Shown here: positions 33,641 to 45,877 of the stretch, one piece after another | How positions within the stretch are numbered: position 1 is the stretch's first letter | Layout: each line of letters begins with the position of its first letter | Assembly: GCA_964030785.1 (NCBI GenBank) | Contig: OZ034971.1 | Span: forward strand, 31,472,304 to 31,536,303 | DNA from: Siderastrea siderea | Lineage: Eukaryota > Cnidaria > Anthozoa > Scleractinia > Rhizangiidae | DNA: 64,000 nucleotides | Direction of reading: 5' to 3' | Translations under genes and position numbers: made by a program | Notes under the pieces: generated by a model | The model's database searches: none | Told to the model about the DNA's origin: nothing | The model's input: the letters and a program-made list of their open reading frames with translations, nothing else

Positions 33641-33778
33641 GTTAGACAATGAACGCTCGTGTCCTATGGGATATAGCGTCCCTCGCAAGATAGAATGCCA
33701 CTCGGCCTGCGGCCTCGTGGCATTCTATCTTTGCTCGGGACACTATATCCCATAGAACACTCGCGTTCATTGTCTAAC
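33641..33778. mobile_element. near-perfect 138-bp palindrome
   Basis: GTTAGACAATGAACGC at the left pairs with GCGTTCATTGTCTAAC at the right. Pairing continues through 'tcctatgggatatag' and 'atagaatgcca' to a small loop. This is typical of a snap-back MITE. Confidence 0.85.
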
Positions 33779-34261
33779 CCTTACATAGTCATAACCTTTG
33801 CAAAAGTACATCTGTATTAGGAGGCACTGTCCTAAAAAGGTTGTGCAATTATGCAAATCGAAGTCAGTCAAACTCTCACCCTGACCTGAGGCTGGAAGTC
33901 ATGCATTAACTATTATGGAATATCAGATCAAGTTTCACTTTGAATTGTTCATTTCAAGAGCCACTTATTGCAACCAAAAATATCCATTAATGAATTCATT
34001 TGTTTGTAACTGACAGGAACACATGACTGGGTTAGTTTGAGAACAAAATAAGGCCTCTGTGCAAGATAAATTTATGCCTTAGCAGTGACTAACCTTCAAA
34101 TCACTGTTTTTTATTGCACAATGAAATCAAGGCAAATAGTGTACACCAGGCTTTTGTTGATGGCTTAAAATTTGGTTGCCGACATATAATATGTTAGCCG
34201 CATCTCTGTAACATGAATGCTGTGTTTGAAAAATGATGAATATAAGGCCGATTTGCTTAAA

Positions 34262-37200
34262 AATGCACAGACCCCTGTGTCAGGACCACAGTCAAACCAT
34301 GGTCAACCATGTTTTTACCACGGTTGATCATGGTCAGCAACCACGGTCTACCATGATCTGTCAATGGTAGAACCATGGTTTGACCATGGTTAACCATGAA
34401 CGTTAAATGGCACAAATTCGACCACGGTTGACCATGGTCAAGATAAGTTGCAAATAGACATGAAAAAGACATGGTCAAACATGTATAATCACGGTTGTAT
34501 AACATGTTTAGCCATGGTCTACCATGGTAAATTACTCAAAACTGAAACCATGAAAAAACATGGTCAACCATGTTTCAGGTTTAAAAGAAACATGGTATAA
34601 CATGGTCAACCGTGTTCTGTTTTCATAATATAAACCATGGTATGACATGGTCAACCATGTACCTAGGGATACACAAAACATGACATATCATGGTCAACTA
34701 TGTTTTTTTTGCTGGGGGAGGGGGGGGGGCATACCATGACAGAACATGATCAACCATGTTTTCTGGTTAAAAGAAACCATGAAATAACCCAGTCAGATCT
34801 TAACAAACCATTTTCATATAACATGGTCAAGCATATACTTAGATGGAAAACAAAGCACTGCATACGAGCAGATGACAAATCCATCCCATAAAACTTTCTT
34901 ACATTGTCAATACCTAGGGCATGCTGTGAAAACTGTTACAAAAATGCAGGGAGGAGAAGAGCGAACAAAAATTGTAGAACATTCAATGATTGATAAAGTC
35001 TTGAGGAAGTCAATAATCATTGCTACATGCTGAGCTCTGATTTTTTTAATGCTTTAATTAATTAATGTCCATACATGACATCTAACAAGACAGAACACCT
35101 ACAGTAATTCAGTGTATGTGGACATGAGAAATATGTTTTACACAGATCAATCAACCAAAACTGTTTTCAAGACTTTCAGCCCCTTAATTAAAACTGCACT
35201 AGTCAACATCCTCATTTTATAACCACCAGCAGTGCCCATGTTTCCTCCACAGGGCTGTGATTGGATTGTATCATTTGCAAATGGTAGCCCAATTAAAGTG
35301 GGATGATTCACAACACCTGGTGTTACAGTTAGAAAATTAAAAAAGTTACCCTGGGGTTGTTCAACTCTGTAGAACCAAAATAAATTTAGGGTTCCTGTAA
35401 AAGTTCCAAAAATGCCACATCTCAGTATTATTCCAGTAATAATTTTGTTACACGCAAGTCTGCACTTTTGAGTTTGCAAATCACGTAAAAATGCTATTTT
35501 GACTTAATGAAGTCTGAATTTTTTTTTAGATTCATGAAACATAACAACGACTAACAACAACAACAATAACAATAACAATAAAATTAGTAGTAAAAGTAAT
35601 AATAATAACCTATAAGGGTAAGGCATGTCTCTATTGTCTCTATCCAGTCATAAATTCACTTTCTTTTCTAGATAGCTTGTTACTGAAAACATTATAAGCC
35701 TAGATTCTTTGAAGATGGATTTCCATCCCTGGGGTAGATTCTGGAATAACATAACTTTTGAATGTCCCATCCATGGGATTTATAATTTATATGAGCAAAA
35801 TCCCCACTCATGCCTGGAGGGCTGCCTGGGCACTGCTGGGTTTGACTGAAAATGCTACGAAGCAAGCCTCTACAGTCTACAGATGACATTAAAACTCTTA
35901 TTAACATACTCCTGGATGTCAGAGGCTAAGTGGAGCTGTCTATCAGCCACCAAAACAATGTAAGAAAAGCCTCTGCTACCCAGTGTACAATTAATTTTGT
36001 AACCTTGTTCCAAAAGAACATGTTCTTAAAACTGACAATTACAATTTTATAATTGTGTTTTCACTGTTCCACACTTAGCTCATTAACTGCCAGTAAATTT
36101 TGTTAGGTAATACTGCACTTCCAGCAAAAAAAATTGCATCCACATCCATCAGAGGCCATTAAACTACAATAAAACTAAAACAAATGTGTTGTTAAAACCA
36201 CTTAAAACCAGCATCATTTTTTCTAACGGTTAGCATTTGTTTAATACCTCCTCTCTAGTCACACCAGTGATATTCATTTTACAGTAGCTAAAAATGTTTT
36301 CATATTATAGTTGTATTTGTGCCAGTTAAAATTATCCATAAGCTGCATGACACAAATAACACATAACGTCTGATAACACATCCAGCTTTTTTTCATTCAT
36401 CAAGAATAAAATCATATCACTGTGCACTCTAAGAACTTCAAAATATTTAAAGAGAGGTCTAAAATACAAACACTTCATCACACAAAGTGGGTTAAAATAT
36501 AAACTAAGAAAATTAAGACTTCAGCTTTAATACGCGCTTCACAGCGTTCGTGTATTTAAGTTGATCTTGCCTATCAAAAGTCATCATTTTCAAAAGTTAT
36601 CATCTGTTATTAAAACTTACCTTGTTTTTAAAATGTAAGTGATCCATATTCACCGTTTTATGAGTCATTTTAAATGATTTTCTCCAAGAAAACGTGAAGA
36701 AACTGACCGTTGATCTGCAATGGCGAAATCGATCGACCCTCTTGTGAAAAGCCGCTGACCACTCGCTGACCACGCAGGCTTATCTAGTCACCAGCTCGTT
36801 CGCATCCTTTTACTGAAAATGGCGCCTGACGGTAACAGTTACATGTTGATTACTGCTGATTACATATCAGTCTTTTCTTCCCTGTTTAAAGGGTTTATGC
36901 TTTACTAGAAAACAAAGAGGAACCATTTAAAGAGATCTATAGATGACAAGAAAAAATTACATCTATATTCTTGTAAAGCAAGGAAAATATGGAATCCCAT
37001 TGTGAGAACGAACTTCACTGCGCTGCCACATTGCCACCTCTTTCGACTGAAGTCTGACTCTATTAAAATAGGATGAAGCTCGAGCATACTAGAAAGGTAA
37101 AGCCAGATTTACAAACAATTAATATTGAATTGAATAAAAATGTATAGCGTATTCCAGTGGCAAAACCGAATCAATTTCAGTAGAATATTTGAATGACAAT

Positions 37201-38092
37201 GTGAAAGATGGTCCAACATAGTTAACCATGGTCACATGAATCAGAATTGTTCAGGATCTGAGAATGATGGCTTTTGTAATCTATCGAGATTTGCCGGTGT
37301 CAAACTAGCCGGTTTTCAAAGTTATTGTATGTTTGCTCACAAACTAGTGTTGACTTTTTTGTTTTGTTTTGTTTTGTTTTAATTCCATTCAACCTTACAC
37401 AAGGTCTTTTGTTAGTTTTAAGAAAACTGTGGATTGACATGATTTTTAAATCACTTTAATCTGGTTATTACGTTCTTCTCATCACCAAAGCATTTCACGT
37501 GTACACCTTAGTGTTAGATACTTGTCAAATAAATATTAAAGATGGTTTACTGTCCAGTTGTGTTGGTATAATTTTGTGAAATAATTTGGTTAAAATTGAA
37601 TTAGCAAAACATGGTTGAACATGATTTATCATGGTTTCCTGGCGAAATCAAATATCAGTATTTTCACTGCTACAGCTGTGAAAAAGCAATTTTTTATAGT
37701 TTTCATCCACCATTTGTTGTACATTTTCCTTAATCATACCACAGTGTCAATAAGTTTTCAGAAATTAAATAGTTCAAAAACTAAACCATGGTTGAACATG
37801 GTTTACCATAAACTGCTGGGGGAAAATGTCAGGTCTGATGTCATGTTAAGGCTAAAGCATGATCTTTTGATTTTTTATTACCTTTGTTTAGTGCCAAATA
37901 GAATAAGATGATATCTTAGTTTGAGGTTTGCTCCAAATAAAAAAAAATTATGATAAGTGCTCATTGGACCATGGTTGACAATGTACCATGGTCAACTCTT
38001 ATTCAGAGACCATGATCAGACACCATTGCCACAACACTGTCAACCATGGTCAAACATGGTTGGCAATGAAAAACAATGGTACCATGGTCATC
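34262..38092. mobile_element. DNA element bounded by CATGGTNNACCATG arrays
   Basis: Dense copies of CCATGGTTGACCATGG and variants fill 34290-34850 and recur at 37200-37240, 37610-37650, 37780-37810 and 37965-38090. Outer ends show weak inverted similarity (CCCCTGTGTCAGGA versus CCCCCGGCGACAGGA). The interior 34880-37200 holds minus frames at 35147-35479 (110 codons, FGTFTGTLNLFWFYR) and 35692-35907 without recognised domains, and ATGGCGCCTGACG with a GTAACA donor at about 36819. Exact ends and target duplication are unresolved. Confidence 0.6.
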
Positions 38093-38140
38093 CTGTCGCC
38101 GGGGGAGGACCCTTATTCCACAAAAAATATCATCTTAAGG

Positions 38141-38211
38141 AGCTGATAAAAAAACAACCTGAAGAAAATTCAAGCCTGAAGTTTTTTTTCAGGTTGTTCT
38201 TTTATCAGCTG
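38141..38211. repeat. hairpin
   Basis: AGCTGATAAAAAAACAACCTG pairs with the reverse complement CAGGTTGTTCTTTTATCAGCT across a loop of about 25 bp. It lies just outside the CATGGT element. Confidence 0.7.
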
Positions 38212-38402
38212 CATAAGTTGATATCATTAACTGTGATGGTCATTATTTCATAGTTTAGTACCACTTGCCTTTTTGACAAGTTTTAGTGAAGATACTTTCT
38301 TATCATTGCTTTGGCTCAAAGTGTAAAATAGTCTATCAGCTCTTTTCATGTACATGCATGTAAACATTTCATTCAAGGGGAATCCTTCAAATTACCTTTT
38401 AG

Positions 38403-41400
38403 GTGATTTCTGATTATGAAAAGGAAAGGCAGGATGCCATAAAAGTTGATCCCCTGAAGTTGTTGCAAACAGGGCTTGTAAGTATTCATGTATTAATTTA
38501 TTACTCTTTAATATATGTAAAAGTAAGTTTTCTGAAAATAAGTTTTAAGATTACTTGAAAAAAAGTTTTAACCATTGCCTTAGAAGCTCAGTGCCAGCCT
38601 TTTAGTGTGTTGGATGCATGTCACAACACCATTTCTCTGCAGACAATTCATCACAGTCAAAATACTCAGCATGTGACCATTTACCTGACACTAGTAACAA
38701 ACCAATCAACAGTTATTTGAAATTATGGTACTGGATATCATTGGAATATTACAATATGCTATGCGAAATTGAAATTTTGATCCCATTAATAAAATCCATC
38801 TGTTATTAGTGAAAGTCATTCCTAAATAAATATACGAATGTGCTGAATATGGCCGTTGACAAAACCAGGATCGGACCGGACCGGATCGGATCGGATCGGA
38901 CCGGACTCACAAAACCTGGATCGGGTCGAATTCTATTAAAGAAACTCATATCCACTCATTGAAAGTAGACGCATTTCAAATTCCCATTAAAGATGACGAA
39001 GAGAGATCAAGAAAGTGATTGCCATTGCACTGTTTTTGCTTTTTCTTCTGCATTCTGTCGTGAAGACTTTTTGTTTATTGTTATGGTTTTACATTCTGTG
39101 AACTGCTTCATTACTTCAACTACTGCATTATGAAGAGCAAACTTCAATAGCGTGTGCCAGAGTATGTACAATTAAGTCAGTACCGAATTGACCATAAAGT
39201 AACAATGATATCAAGATAACTCACATCTTTCTCATTCTTTGCTTGGAACTTGAACCATGTACATATGATTATAAGGCTTTTAGAATGTAACCATAGCTAC
39301 CTCACAGAGGGTAATAAAACCGGAACTTAAAGCTCCCAGAATGGCGGTATGACAAGGATATCTGCTTTCGTTTTTTGTCCAGATTCTAGGATGGTGGAAT
39401 ATGAGATGTGTGCCGACAATTACGATAGCCTGATTCACACAATGGTTTAGTTTTCGCGTTAAGCCCGCATGACGAAAATTGTGTCAAGTTTGAGCAAAAG
39501 GTTTTATTTCACCTTATCAAAACTGAAAAAAAAATGTGACCTACTAAGGTAAAAAGTATAGAATAGTAATTACCCAACGCTGATTTGGAATTAATTTTAA
39601 GAACTTTCCTCCCGTGAGTAATCTAAGTTTTCTATCAAAGTTAACAGAGAAGGCTGTCTCCCACCAAATGGTGCATCATATGACAACTCATGACCTCATG
39701 CCAGTGTTCCAGTCTGCATATCGCGAAGGGCATAGCACTGAGACCGCTCTCATTAAGATTCGTAAGGACATTCTTATGAACATGAATAACCAGGAAGTGA
39801 CTCTGTAAGTGCTGTTAGACCTGAGCGCTGCGTTTGACACGATTGACCATACTCTGCTGCAGCCTCCGCGTCTCCCGTCCAGATTTGGATTCACAGGGAC
39901 AGCAATAGCGTGGCTCAGATCATATCTATCTAATCGATTCCAATACGTGGTCATTGATGATACATGTTCAAATACATGTAGGTTCGACTTGAGCTTTTGG
40001 TGTTCCTCAAGGCTCTTGCCTTGGTCCACTTTTGTTTTTTATCTATACCAGTCAACTGTTTGACATTGTTAGTCATCACTTACCGCAGCAATATCGGTAC
40101 AAAGCAGCAATTGGCGAAAGTCTGTATTGACACTCTGTCGGTTGGCATTTCAGAGTCTTCAAACTCCAGCCTCGTTCGGAACCTTGGTTCGTGGTTTGAC
40201 TGTAATTTCACAATGGCTACACATGTGAAGAAGATTGCAAAGCAGCATTTTTTATCATCTTTACAATATTGCTTGAATCAGGAAATATCTAAATCGGCAA
40301 TCGACTGAAGCCCTTGTTCACGCGCTTGTGACCAGCCGCGAAGATAACTGTAATGGATTGCTTTATGCTAACCCTTATTTGTGCAAGCTTCAGCAAGTGC
40401 AGAATGCTGCAGCTAGACTGGTTTTTCAAGCACCTAAGTTCTGCCACACATCGCCATTCCTATTTGAACTACACTGGTTACCTATTAAGTCTCGCATTGA
40501 TTTTAAGGTTATTTTAATTACTTTTAAAGCGATTCATGGATTGGCCCCTAAATACATTTCGGATCTTATATCTATCAAGTCAAAATGGAACTATAGCCTG
40601 AGATCAAACGATGAACTGCTTTTGTCACCACCTGTTGTAAAGACTCTATCTACCCTCGGTGACAGGGCTTTTGCGGCGGCTGCGCCTAAATTATGGAACA
40701 AGCTACCGTCAGAACTTAGGAGAATCACTTTCATCGATCATTTTAAGCGAGCTCTGAAGACATATCTTTTTAAACAAGCTTTTTATTAGTGTATACTTAA
40801 TTTTTTAATCCATTTTTTATCTAATTTTTAATTTATATTTGTAACGCGCATTTGAAAACCTATGTTGAATTTGCGCGCTATAAATGCATATTATTATTAG
40901 TATTATTGTTATTACTTTAGACCTATTGAACAATGCAAGCTATCACTGTATAAGAAAACAATCCGTTTACTTTCTAACATTAAAGTAGGTTTGATTATTG
41001 ATTTCGTTCCAGGTTTTCTGGAAAATCCCTTTCAAGTAATGACAGTATACTCAAAGTTTCTTTTCAAGTGACAGCCGTGTTCATTCAGAAGCATTATAGT
41101 TTCATTTCCATATTCACAGTCAAAGTGTCTAATCAAATTATATTAGCTTTGCAAACTTTTGCATGCAAAAAGTTTCAAAGGCGTTACAGTGAACACAACA
41201 TTTCATCCACATTGTATAAAAGAATAAGTTAGCCTTTTTCTGTTCCATTTCAAAAATGTAATTAACCGTAAACCAAAGACACAGTTCAAATGCAAAATTT
41301 CATTAGTTGTTATATGACAAAACAGGGTCTCAAACTGAAATTTTTTGTCCTCGCTAATCTTATTTTTCTCACTGTTTTTTGGAAGGGCGTAAATTGTTCA

Positions 41401-43126
41401 GTCATATGACCAATTTCTTCAATTTCTTTGAGATAGAAAACCTTATGGACAGATAGTTTACAGGTCGATTCATTAATAGCTAAAATTTCAAGTAAAGGAC
41501 GGCAAAGACGCGATCATTGTTACCTTGGGCTCTATTCCTCTTTGTCTTTCCGCTTGGATCTCTCTCTCTCTCTAGAAAAACGTGGTCGTTTAATGAAGTA
41601 GTTTAAATGCATAACAATAAACAGTCAGTCTTGACCACAGAATGGAGACTGAAAAAGTAAAAACACTGCAGTGGCAATCACTTTCTTGATCTCTCTTCGT
41701 CATCTTGATCCAGAGACACCACTTGACCATTTTTTTAATGGGAATTTGAAATGCGCCTACTTTCAATAAGTAGATATGGGTTTGTTTAATAGAATTCGAC
41801 CCGATCCAGGTTTTGTCAGTCCGGTCCGATCCGATCCAGGTTTTGTCAGTCCGGTCCGATCCGATCCGGTCCGATCCAGGTTTTGTCAACGGCTGCTGAA
41901 TATCTTGAATGTAATTTAGTTTGGTGTGTACTAATTACAGTGCGGCTACTCCAACCGGGCAAGTTGGAAGAAAGCTGACCAATCGCGACGCTAATTGAAA
42001 ACAAAAGATAGTAAAGTTTTTTTGTAAACAACCAATAATGTTGAAGCAGGCAGACAATGCACGTTCGAAAAAATTTGACACTGTGACCTCGGATCACGAC
42101 CGCTCGGGAAACTGTCACGTCTATGATTGGTTGCTTTCGATCCTAAATGTGCTAATTGTGAGCAGAACATTGAGATGTCGAATTCGCAATTGATAATAAC
42201 ATATACGCCCATAAACAACTCTTAAACAACACTTTTGCTTCAGCAGTGCAGCTAATGCATGAGTTTGTTTGTAGAACAAACCTTTTCCAAATCTCCTTGC
42301 TTTTTGAATCAACAGGTGCTTATCGTTGTTGTATTGATTCTGCAGCCCTTTCGCAGCCGCGGTCTCGACAATACTGCAAGAAAATCCAAATCCTTTATGT
42401 GAGCGTGGTAAAGGTCTGAAACGTAATCTCGCAATAGTGGGACTCTCGATTCAGTCTTACTTGTATTTTCTGGGCAAAAGCCATTTTGGAAACATTTACA
42501 TTTACAATGAGCTTATAGCTTATGTGATGGTGCGTAAAAATAATCTACCACATTTCAATCACATCGAGTCAACACCGCACCGTTTGAAAATGTTAAAAAA
42601 ACCATCATTGAAGCTAACCAATGAAAAAATTGGACTGTTTCCCGAGAGGTCCGCAGAATGAGACAGTTTCAAATTTATTTGGAGATGTATTGTCTAAATC
42701 CTTCAACGTTATTGGTCACTTTATGAAAAATGTTGCCTTCTTTTATTAGCGTTGCGATTGGTCAATTTTCTTCCAAGTGGCCCGGTTCGAGTAGCTGCAC
42801 CGTAATAACCATGTAGTGAATTCAGTGTGCAAGAAAATGCAGGTTTTGACAGGGTGTCTGTATTAAGTGGGTACTATAATTATTAATTAGTCTAGTGTCT
42901 GTGCTTATGGCTACTGTTAATCACATTTCTCTTCCAGGTTCAAAGAGACCAAGCAATTATGATTGCCCTTCACTTTTCAAAAGAGAGACAGGTTTCCTCT
43001 GTCACATTAAAAAGACTGAAACCATTGTGCAAGGATCACTGCATTCCTTGCATGCCAGGGACACCTAAACAAGACCTACTGAGTTCCCAAGGACAGGTCC
43101 TGTTTGAGAAATGTAGTAAAAAGTAA
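38403..43126 (+). CDS. 3' end of a spliced host-type gene
   Basis: Two exons with good splice sites. Exon 38403-38477 (acceptor CCTTTTAG, donor GTAAGTATT) encodes VISDYEKERQDAIKV then DPLKLLQTGL; the other two frames have stops. Exon 42938-43126 (acceptor TCTCTTCCAG) continues in phase 0 with VQRDQAIMIALHFSKERQ, VTLKRLKPLCKDHCIPCM and a final FEKCSKK before TAA. The last exon has three cysteines within eight residues (CKDHCIPC). The 4.4-kb intron contains a Mutator-like element and a TAA-flanked element. I do not recognise the family. Upstream exons are not identified. Confidence 0.55.
38851..41893. mobile_element. Mutator-like element with long TIRs
   Basis: The direct repeat TGCTGAATAT (38841-38850 and 41894-41903) flanks inverted ends reading GCCGTTGACAAAACC then CCGGATCGGATCGGACC arrays. 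Inverted similarity continues for about 300 bp (38851-39140 versus 41581-41893), including 'gggtcgaattctatta' and 'agatcaagaaagtgattgcca'. A target duplication of 9-10 bp plus TIRs of hundreds of bases points to the Mutator superfamily. The interior is mostly an L2-type LINE fragment and no transposase is seen, so it is non-autonomous. Confidence 0.8.
39612..40918 (+). pseudogene. L2/CR1-type LINE fragment, broken RT
   Basis: A 5'-truncated plus-strand LINE. It begins VSNLSFLSKLTEKAV, then VLLDLSAAFDTIDHTLL (after an in-frame TAA at 39806), AWLRSYLSNRFQ, a frame change, GVPQGSCLGPLLFFIYTSQL, then a deletion where the catalytic YADD should be. It resumes with VRNLGSWFD, LQQVQNAAARLV, HWLPIKSRIDFKV and GDRAFAAAAPKLWNKLP to a stop near 40787. 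The 3' UTR ends in 'gcgctataaatgcata' and a TTATTA-type tail (40890-40918), characteristic of L2. Inactive. Confidence 0.85.
41935..42805. mobile_element. 871-bp TIR element with TAA target duplication
   Basis: The left end TTACAGTGCGGCTACTC and the right end (reverse complement TTACGGTGCAGCTACTC) continue with about 60 bp of inverted similarity. TAA occurs on both sides (41932-41934, 42806-42808). A 3-bp TWA duplication fits PIF/Harbinger, though TAA is a weak discriminator. A 74-codon frame at 42437-42661 is unrecognised. Confidence 0.7.
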
Positions 43127-43718
43127 AAACAATGAAGAACTTATGCACCTATGATAACCTCGTAACTATCGATTTACCTACCGGTACTAATTTGTCATGT
43201 GCAATTGAACTTTGCTTACACGTAACATATTCTCTTGGTTGTAAAAACCAGGGTTCAAATAAGGTACAATTTAACAGCATTCATAAGTCGACCTTACACA
43301 ATGTACACATACATTTCAGTTGATGAGACTGATTCTTCTCCGATGGGTGTACCACTTTGGGTGCATAAACCACCACTGAATACCACTCCACAATGTACTG
43401 AGTACCAAATTCTAAAGTTGCAAATACTAAAACGAATGCTGTGTCTGTGAGCCCCAAGTTGTAAGCACTGGTCCACTTAACCAGGAAAATATGGTACAAG
43501 ACAACAATTCGATCAAATCTAGTTCAATGAATTTTTCTTTTGTTTTGTGTAAGTTGATGCTGTAAAATATGATGTCAGCATCTACAGAACAAATCTTAGA
43601 AATATACCAGGGTCAAATACGTGTATCTTGACACTTTAAGACGGATTCCGCTCAACAGTCGAGCAATAAGTGCAAAAATTATTTACTAATACTCATAGCA
43701 AGGTAACATTTTGAAGTA

Positions 43719-43866
43719 ATATGCCAAACACGAGAAAGAGTGTTTCATCAGGATATCCAAACCCCGAGAAGTGGGTTGAAAAAACGAGGCACGGCCGAGT
43801 TTTTTTGACTGACTTCGAGGTGTCTGGATAACTGATGAAACACTCTTTCGAGTTTTTGATATGGCT
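43719..43866. mobile_element. foldback MITE, about 148 bp
   Basis: The arms 43719-43763 and 43825-43866 are inverted copies ('gaaagagtgtttcatca' and its complement). The centre has a second short palindrome. It lies beyond the last exon of the 38403-43126 gene. Confidence 0.75.
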
Positions 43867-44218
43867 TCTCAAACCATTCATAATTCTTGGAGCACCACTG
43901 GGTTACATCATCACTGATTTATGCTTTTCACCTGACAACGTTTTTTCAATTGGGTGTGTATAACAAATTGTAAGAATGATTAATACAAATGTATAGTATC
44001 TTTTAAAATAACTTAATTGGTCGAAAACAACAATTATTACCATTTGAATCGAAAAACAAGGATATTTATACATTTAACAAACCTATTATATTGATGTGAA
44101 AATATTTTGAAAGCACATAGTTCAAATTATAATTTTTATTGAATTGGGCAGAATGAAACAATAAAGTTTTTATGTATTTTTATTACACATTTCTATTTAC
44201 TGACGTCTGTATAAGTTA

Positions 44219-45412
44219 TTTACAAGATCTTGACAACCCCCCTTTTAATTTCAATTTACGTGGTATTTGCAGGATCTTGACAGCCCCCTTTTTAAATTTA
44301 CGTGGTATTACAGGATCTTGAAAGCCCCTTTTCAATTTACATGATATTTACAGGGTCTTGACAGCCCCCCTTTTCGATTTACATGACATTTACAGGATCT
44401 CGAGAGCCCCTCTTTTTCAATTTACATGATATTTACAGGACATCGACAGCCCCCCTTTTTCGATTTACATTATATTTACAGGATATCGACAGCCCCCCTT
44501 TTTCAATTTACGTGGTATTTACAGGATCTGGGCAGCCTCCCTTTATTAGTTTATGCGGTATTTACAGGATCTCGACAGCCCCCCTTTTTCGATTTACATG
44601 ATATTTACAGGATCTCGAGAGCCCCTCTTTTTCAATTTACATGATATTTACAGGATATCGACAGCCCCCCTTTTTCGATTTACATGATATTTACAGGATA
44701 TCGACAGCCCCCCTTTTTCAATTTACATGGTATTTACAGGATATCGACAGCCCCCTTTTTCAATTTACGTGGTATTTACAGGATCTCGACAGCCCCCTTT
44801 TTCCAATTTACGTGGTATTTACAGGATCTCGACAGCCCCCTTTTTTCAATTTACGTGGTATTTACAATGTTATTTACAGGATATCGACAGCCCCCCTTTT
44901 TCAATTTACGTGGTATTTACAGGATCTGGGCAGCCTCCCTTTATTAGTTTATGCGGTATTTACAGGATCTCGACAGCCCCCCTTTTTCGATTTACATGAT
45001 ATTTACAGGATCTCGAGAGCTCCTCTTTTTCAATTTACATGATATTTACAGGATATCGACAGCCCCCGTTTTTCGATTTACATGATATTTACAGGATATC
45101 GACAGCCCCCCTTTTCAATTTACATGGTATTTACAGGATATCGACAGCCCCCTTTTTCAATTTACGTGGTATTTACAGGATCTCGACAGCCCCCTTTTTT
45201 CAATTTACGTGGTATTTACAATGTTATTTACAGGATCTCGACAGCCCCCCTTTTTTAATTGACGTGGTATTTACAGGGTCTCGACAGCCCTCCTTTTTCA
45301 ATTTACATGGTATTTACAATGTTATTTACAGGATCTTGGCAGCCACCCTTTTTCAATTTACATGGTATTTGCAGGATCTCGGCAGGCTCCCTCTTATAAA
45401 TTTACATGTTAT
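44219..45412. repeat. 43-bp tandem satellite, about 27 units
   Basis: The unit is built as TTTACAGGATCTCGACAGCC, then CCCCTTTTTCAATTTACGTGGTA. Variants carry GATATCGAC, GATCTTGAC or GATCTGGGC. Blocks of several units are themselves repeated (about 44384-44640 resembles 44895-45050), and a 'caatgttatt' spacer recurs three times. Because 43 is not a multiple of three and the unit lacks stops, long frames appear in every plus phase; these are not genes. Degenerate copies continue to about 45600. Confidence 0.95.
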
Positions 45413-45627
45413 TTACATGATCTGTGTTCTTTTGCCTTACAACATTTACAGTATCTTTCTTTATATTTACATGTTTCAATGCCAAAATTTACATGATATT
45501 TACAGTATCTTTTGAGAACATGTAAAAGTCCAAAAATCATGTAAATTTACTTTTTGCAGTATCTTTTTACCCTTTTACATGTTATTTACATGTCATTTAC
45601 ATAGTATGTAAATTTTCAACTTTTCCA

Positions 45628-45877
45628 GTGCTCTTTTTTTTCTCTTTACTGCATCTTTATACGATTTTATTGTATGCGTTCTTACCTATCAGCATAGAGG
45701 ATTAAGCATCGGAGGTAGTTTTTTGCTATCATTAAGTTTAAGTGTACGTAAATGGACAAGCCATTTACCATCAAACTTCAGAGTTTGGCCTTGAAACATC
45801 CAATAGCAAGACCTTTCAATTAGAGCTACCGGCCGTTTGTTTGAGTCTGTGTATTTTCAATGTCCTTACCTTTGGTG
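45628..45877. repeat. segmental duplication block, unit B
   Basis: Matches 14545-14750 ('gattttattgtatgcgtt', 'gtttggccttga', 'caagacctttcaattagag'). It is the left flank of the 11.3 kb element. Confidence 0.85.

Larger units (their letters stand above)
30766..34261. other. intronic or intergenic stretch rich in small repeats
   Basis: Contains the CGATTGGGTTCG array (31060-31760), two palindromic MITEs (32935-33083, 33641-33778), and a repeated phrase near 31745 and 31895 ('cttggtac(a/g)gtttgctagtga' then 'caagctgctgtac'). A plus frame at 33223-33486 has no recognisable domain. No convincing exon seen. Confidence 0.4.

Noticed and set aside
39688..40029. Minus-strand 113-codon frame
   Set aside because: Antisense to the L2 reverse transcriptase fragment.
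44383..45515. Overlapping plus-strand frames of 72-158 codons
   Set aside because: They are all translations of the 43-bp satellite in rotating phase; no start, splice or domain context.
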